Assembly (NCBI GenBank): GCA_002482865.1
Contig: DLGU01000173.1
Coordinates: 8,377-16,518 of the forward strand
Source: Porphyrobacter sp. UBA7686
Lineage (GTDB): Bacteria; Pseudomonadota; Alphaproteobacteria; Sphingomonadales; Sphingomonadaceae
Direction of reading: 5' to 3'
DNA length: 8,142 nucleotides
In this document: piece by piece, positions 5,583 to 8,142 of the stretch
Layout: each line of letters starts with the position of its first letter
Numbering within the stretch: position 1 is the stretch's first letter
The notes under the pieces: generated by a model
The model's database searches: none
What the model was told of the DNA's origin: nothing
What the model saw: only the letters and a program-made list of their open reading frames with translations
Position numbers and translations under genes: made by a program

Positions 5583-8142
5583 CCTTCGATACCGTCCTCA
5601 TCGCCAACCGGGGCGCGATTGCGACGCGGATCATCCGCACGTGCAAGCGGATGGGCCTCAAGTCGGTGGCGGTCTATTCCGAGGCTGACGCAGGCTCGCT
5701 CCATGTCAGCGCCGCGGATGAGGCCGTGTGCATCGGGCCGGGGCCTGCGGCGCAGAGCTATCTGAATGTCGCGGCTATTCTCGCAGCGGCCAAGGCGACC
5801 GGCGCGGGAGCAATCCATCCGGGCTACGGCTTCCTGGCCGAAAATGCCGAGTTTGCGGAAAGTTGCGCGGGAGCGGGGATCGCCTTTATCGGGCCGACGC
5901 CGGACAATATCCGCACCTTTGGCCTCAAGCACTCCGCCCGTGCGTTGGCCGAAGCGCATGGCCTGCCGCTGGCACCCGGCACGGGATTGCTCACCGGCGA
6001 GGACGAAGCCGCCGAGGCTGCCGCGCGGATCGGCTATCCGGTGATCCTCAAGGCCACGGCAGGTGGCGGGGGCATCGGGATGCGGATTTGCGAGAGCGAG
6101 GCGGCGGTGCGCGAGGGCTTTGCCGCCGTCGTTCGGCAGGGCGAAGCGAGCTTCGGTGACGCGGGCGTCTTCCTTGAGCGCTACGTCGCCCGCGCGCGGC
6201 ATATCGAGGTGCAGATCTTCGGCGACGGGCAGGGCCGGGTGATGGCGCTGGGCGAGCGTGACTGCTCGCTGCAGCGACGCAACCAGAAGGTCGTGGAAGA
6301 GGCGCCCGCGCCGTGCCTTAGCCCCGCCAAGCGCGCCGAGCTGATCGCCGCCGCTGTGCGGTTGGGCGAAGCGGCGGGGTATCTGTCGGCTGGCACAGTC
6401 GAGTTCCTGTACGATGCGCAGCGCGACGATTTCTTCTTCCTCGAAATGAACACCCGGCTTCAGGTCGAACACGGCGTCACCGAGGAGGTGATGGCAATCG
6501 ACCTCGTGGAATGGATGATCCGGGGCGCAGCGAGTGATTTTGCCTTTCTCGATGCCCCCGCGCCCATCGCGCAAGGCCACGCGGTTCAGGTGCGGCTCTA
6601 TGCCGAAGACCCGGCGCTGGATTATCGTCCCACGATCGGTACGCTCGTCAACGTCGTCTTCCCGGACAATATCCGCGCCGAGACATGGGTCATGGCGGGC
6701 AGCGAGGTCAGCGCGTTCTACGATCCGATGCTGGCGAAGCTGATTACCTTCGCTGAGACACGCGATGGCGCGATCAGCGCGATGCAAGCGGCGCTTGATG
6801 CGAGCCGCGTGAACGGGATCGAGACCAACTTGCGCTGGCTGCGCGATGTCGTGCGGCATGAGGGCTTCACCAGCGGGCAAGTCTCGACGCGGATGCTCGA
6901 TACCGTCACCCATGCCCGCCGCGCGGTGCGGGTCATCGGCGGCGGCACAGCGACTTCGGTGCAGGACTTCCCCGGCCGCCTCGGTCTATGGGATGTGGGC
7001 GTCCCGCCATCAGGGCCGATGGATGATCGGAGCTTCCGGCTGGGCAATCTCATGCTCGGCAACCCCGAAGGCACAGCGGGGCTGGAGGTCACCGCCAGCG
7101 GGCCAACCCTGCTGTTCGAGGCGCCTGCGACCATCTGCCTGACCGGCGCGGATTTCGGCGCGAAGCTCGACGGCGCGCCAGCCCCGCGCGGGGTGCCGAT
7201 CACTGTCGCTGCCGGGCAGACGCTGGCGCTCGGCCGGGCGACCGGCGGGGGGATGCGAGGCTATATCCTGTTCGCGGGCGGGCTTGATGTGGTGCCCTAT
7301 CTCGGCAGCGCGGCGACCTTCACGCTCGGCCAGTTCGGCGGCCATGCCGCGCGGGGGTTGGTGGCGGGCGATGTCCTGCATCTGGGCGATGCTGCGACTG
7401 GCGAAGGTATCGCGGCTACGCCGCCTGAGCTTGCCCGGACATGGGAGTTGCGGGTGCTCTACGGCCCCCACGGCGCGCCCGATTTCTTCACGCCGGATGA
7501 CATCGCCCGCTTCCTCGATGCTGAATGGCAGGTGCATTACAACTCCAACCGCACCGGCGTACGCCTTGTCGGTCCCAAGCCCGAATGGGCGCGGCGCGAC
7601 GGGGGTGAGGCGGGGCTGCACCCGTCGAATATTCACGACAACCCCTATGCTATCGGCGCGGTCGATTTCACCGGGGACATGCCGATCATCCTTGGCCCCG
7701 ACGGGCCATCGCTCGGCGGGTTCGTCTGCCCCTTCACCGTGATCGCGGCGGACCGGTGGAAGATCGGCCAGCTCAGCCCTGATGACCGGCTCCGCTTCGT
7801 GCCGGTCACGATTGCCAACGCCATGGCGGCGAACGCCGCGCCGCTCAACGCTTTGCCCGTGCTGACCCCGACGCGCGCGATTGCGGGCCTCTCACCGGTA
7901 CTCGCGGAGCTGCCCGCGCTCGGCGCATGCCCCAAGACCACCTATCGTCAACAGGGCGACCGCAACATTCTCGTCGAATATGGCGACATCGTGCTCGATA
8001 TCGAGCTGCGCATCCGCATCCATGCGCTGATGCAGGCGCTGGAGGCGATGAAGCTGCCCGGCGTGATCGACATCACCCCAGGCATCCGTTCGCTGCAATT
8101 GCACTTCGACGGCACCACGCTGGATCAGCCCCGCGCGCTCGC
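5579..8142 (+). CDS. Biotin-dependent urea/guanidine carboxylase, partial at its C-terminus
   Basis: The frame runs from a GTG at 5579 to the window edge, 854 codons of an expected total near 1200. The GTG overlaps the previous stop (GTGA), and the protein starts directly with the biotin-carboxylase motif VLIANRGAIATRIIR; the next in-frame ATG would remove it. The biotin carboxylase domain (about residues 1-445) has HPGYGFLAENAEF, the Gly-rich ATP loop ATAGGGGIGM (160-169) and the ATP-grasp motif EMNTRLQVEH (289-298). A carboxyltransferase part of the KipA/KipI-like type follows: one half ends with DFTGDMP and LGPDGPSLGGFVCP near 696-725, the second begins near TTYRQQGDRNILVEYGD (about 788). 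The rest of the second half and the biotinyl carrier domain lie beyond the edge. D696 in VDFTGDMP, where true urea carboxylases are recalled to have Asn, and the adjacent CgdAB-like genes favour guanidine as substrate. Carboxylase identity is very sure; substrate moderately so. Confidence 0.92.
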   Translation, partial: MTFDTVLIANRGAIATRIIRTCKRMGLKSVAVYSEADAGSLHVSAADEAVCIGPGPAAQSYLNVAAILAAAKATGAGAIHPGYGFLAENAEFAESCAGAGIAFIGPTPDNIRTFGLKHSARALAEAHGLPLAPGTGLLTGEDEAAEAAARIGYPVILKATAGGGGIGMRICESEAAVREGFAAVVRQGEASFGDAGVFLERYVARARHIEVQIFGDGQGRVMALGERDCSLQRRNQKVVEEAPAPCLSPAKRAELIAAAVRLGEAAGYLSAGTVEFLYDAQRDDFFFLEMNTRLQVEHGVTEEVMAIDLVEWMIRGAASDFAFLDAPAPIAQGHAVQVRLYAEDPALDYRPTIGTLVNVVFPDNIRAETWVMAGSEVSAFYDPMLAKLITFAETRDGAISAMQAALDASRVNGIETNLRWLRDVVRHEGFTSGQVSTRMLDTVTHARRAVRVIGGGTATSVQDFPGRLGLWDVGVPPSGPMDDRSFRLGNLMLGNPEGTAGLEVTASGPTLLFEAPATICLTGADFGAKLDGAPAPRGVPITVAAGQTLALGRATGGGMRGYILFAGGLDVVPYLGSAATFTLGQFGGHAARGLVAGDVLHLGDAATGEGIAATPPELARTWELRVLYGPHGAPDFFTPDDIARFLDAEWQVHYNSNRTGVRLVGPKPEWARRDGGEAGLHPSNIHDNPYAIGAVDFTGDMPIILGPDGPSLGGFVCPFTVIAADRWKIGQLSPDDRLRFVPVTIANAMAANAAPLNALPVLTPTRAIAGLSPVLAELPALGACPKTTYRQQGDRNILVEYGDIVLDIELRIRIHALMQALEAMKLPGVIDITPGIRSLQLHFDGTTLDQPRAL

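Noticed and set aside
5297..6913. A 538-codon open frame on the minus strand
   Set aside because: It lies opposite the CgdB-like and carboxylase genes, which have clear family motifs. Its composition (rich in Arg, His, Ala, Gly) is typical of an antisense shadow in GC-rich DNA.
5579..8142. Acetyl-CoA, propionyl-CoA or pyruvate carboxylase
   Set aside because: The biotin carboxylase half is shared with these enzymes, but the following KipA/KipI-like carboxyltransferase (LGPDGPSLGGFVCP) and the DUF1989 neighbours are specific to urea/guanidine carboxylases.

Overview
The window is GC-rich with a tightly packed, mostly plus-strand gene cluster, and its style (GC-rich codon use, short overlaps, weak promoters) suggests an alphaproteobacterium, possibly of the Sphingomonadales. 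That taxonomic guess rests on composition and gene style only. No RNA gene, insertion sequence, CRISPR array or convincing terminator was found, and there is no gene-free stretch longer than about 175 bases.

Layout. Bases 1-728 hold the start of a minus-strand gene for a lipoprotein with beta-propeller-like repeats; it runs off the left edge. Bases 729-903 are a divergent intergenic region carrying a promoter and a palindromic operator. From 904 a co-directional cluster runs to the right edge: an ABC transporter of the urea-carboxylase-linked type (lipoprotein binding protein, permease, ATPase; 904-3612), a NikR-like ribbon-helix-helix regulator (3625-4104), the two DUF1989 'urea carboxylase-associated' proteins now known as subunits of carboxyguanidine deiminase (4101-4922 and 4947-5582), and a large biotin-dependent urea/guanidine carboxylase starting at a GTG at 5579 and cut off by the right edge.

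How the genes work together. Established work on this gene family supports the route guanidine -> carboxyguanidine (ATP- and biotin-dependent carboxylase) -> allophanate (CgdAB) -> ammonia and CO2 (allophanate hydrolase, not in the window and expected just downstream). The ABC transporter would bring in the substrate. The pairing of the carboxylase with both CgdA- and CgdB-like proteins, and an Asp in the carboxyltransferase motif VDFTGDMP, favour guanidine over urea as the real substrate.

The most interesting signal is regulatory. A perfect inverted repeat TATTAC-N14-GTAATA occurs exactly twice: at 815-840, ahead of the transporter genes, and at 3582-3607, ahead of the regulator and catabolic genes and overlapping the end of the ATPase gene. 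In both copies a -35-like hexamer sits at the same offset between the arms. The geometry resembles NikR operators, and the encoded NikR-like protein is the obvious candidate to bind it. That protein has lost three of the four nickel ligands of E. coli NikR (positions equivalent to H76, H89 and C95), and no guanidine riboswitch is recognisable upstream. The reading offered here is that a NikR-fold repressor has been repurposed to control a guanidine-degradation regulon, probably through a ligand other than nickel.
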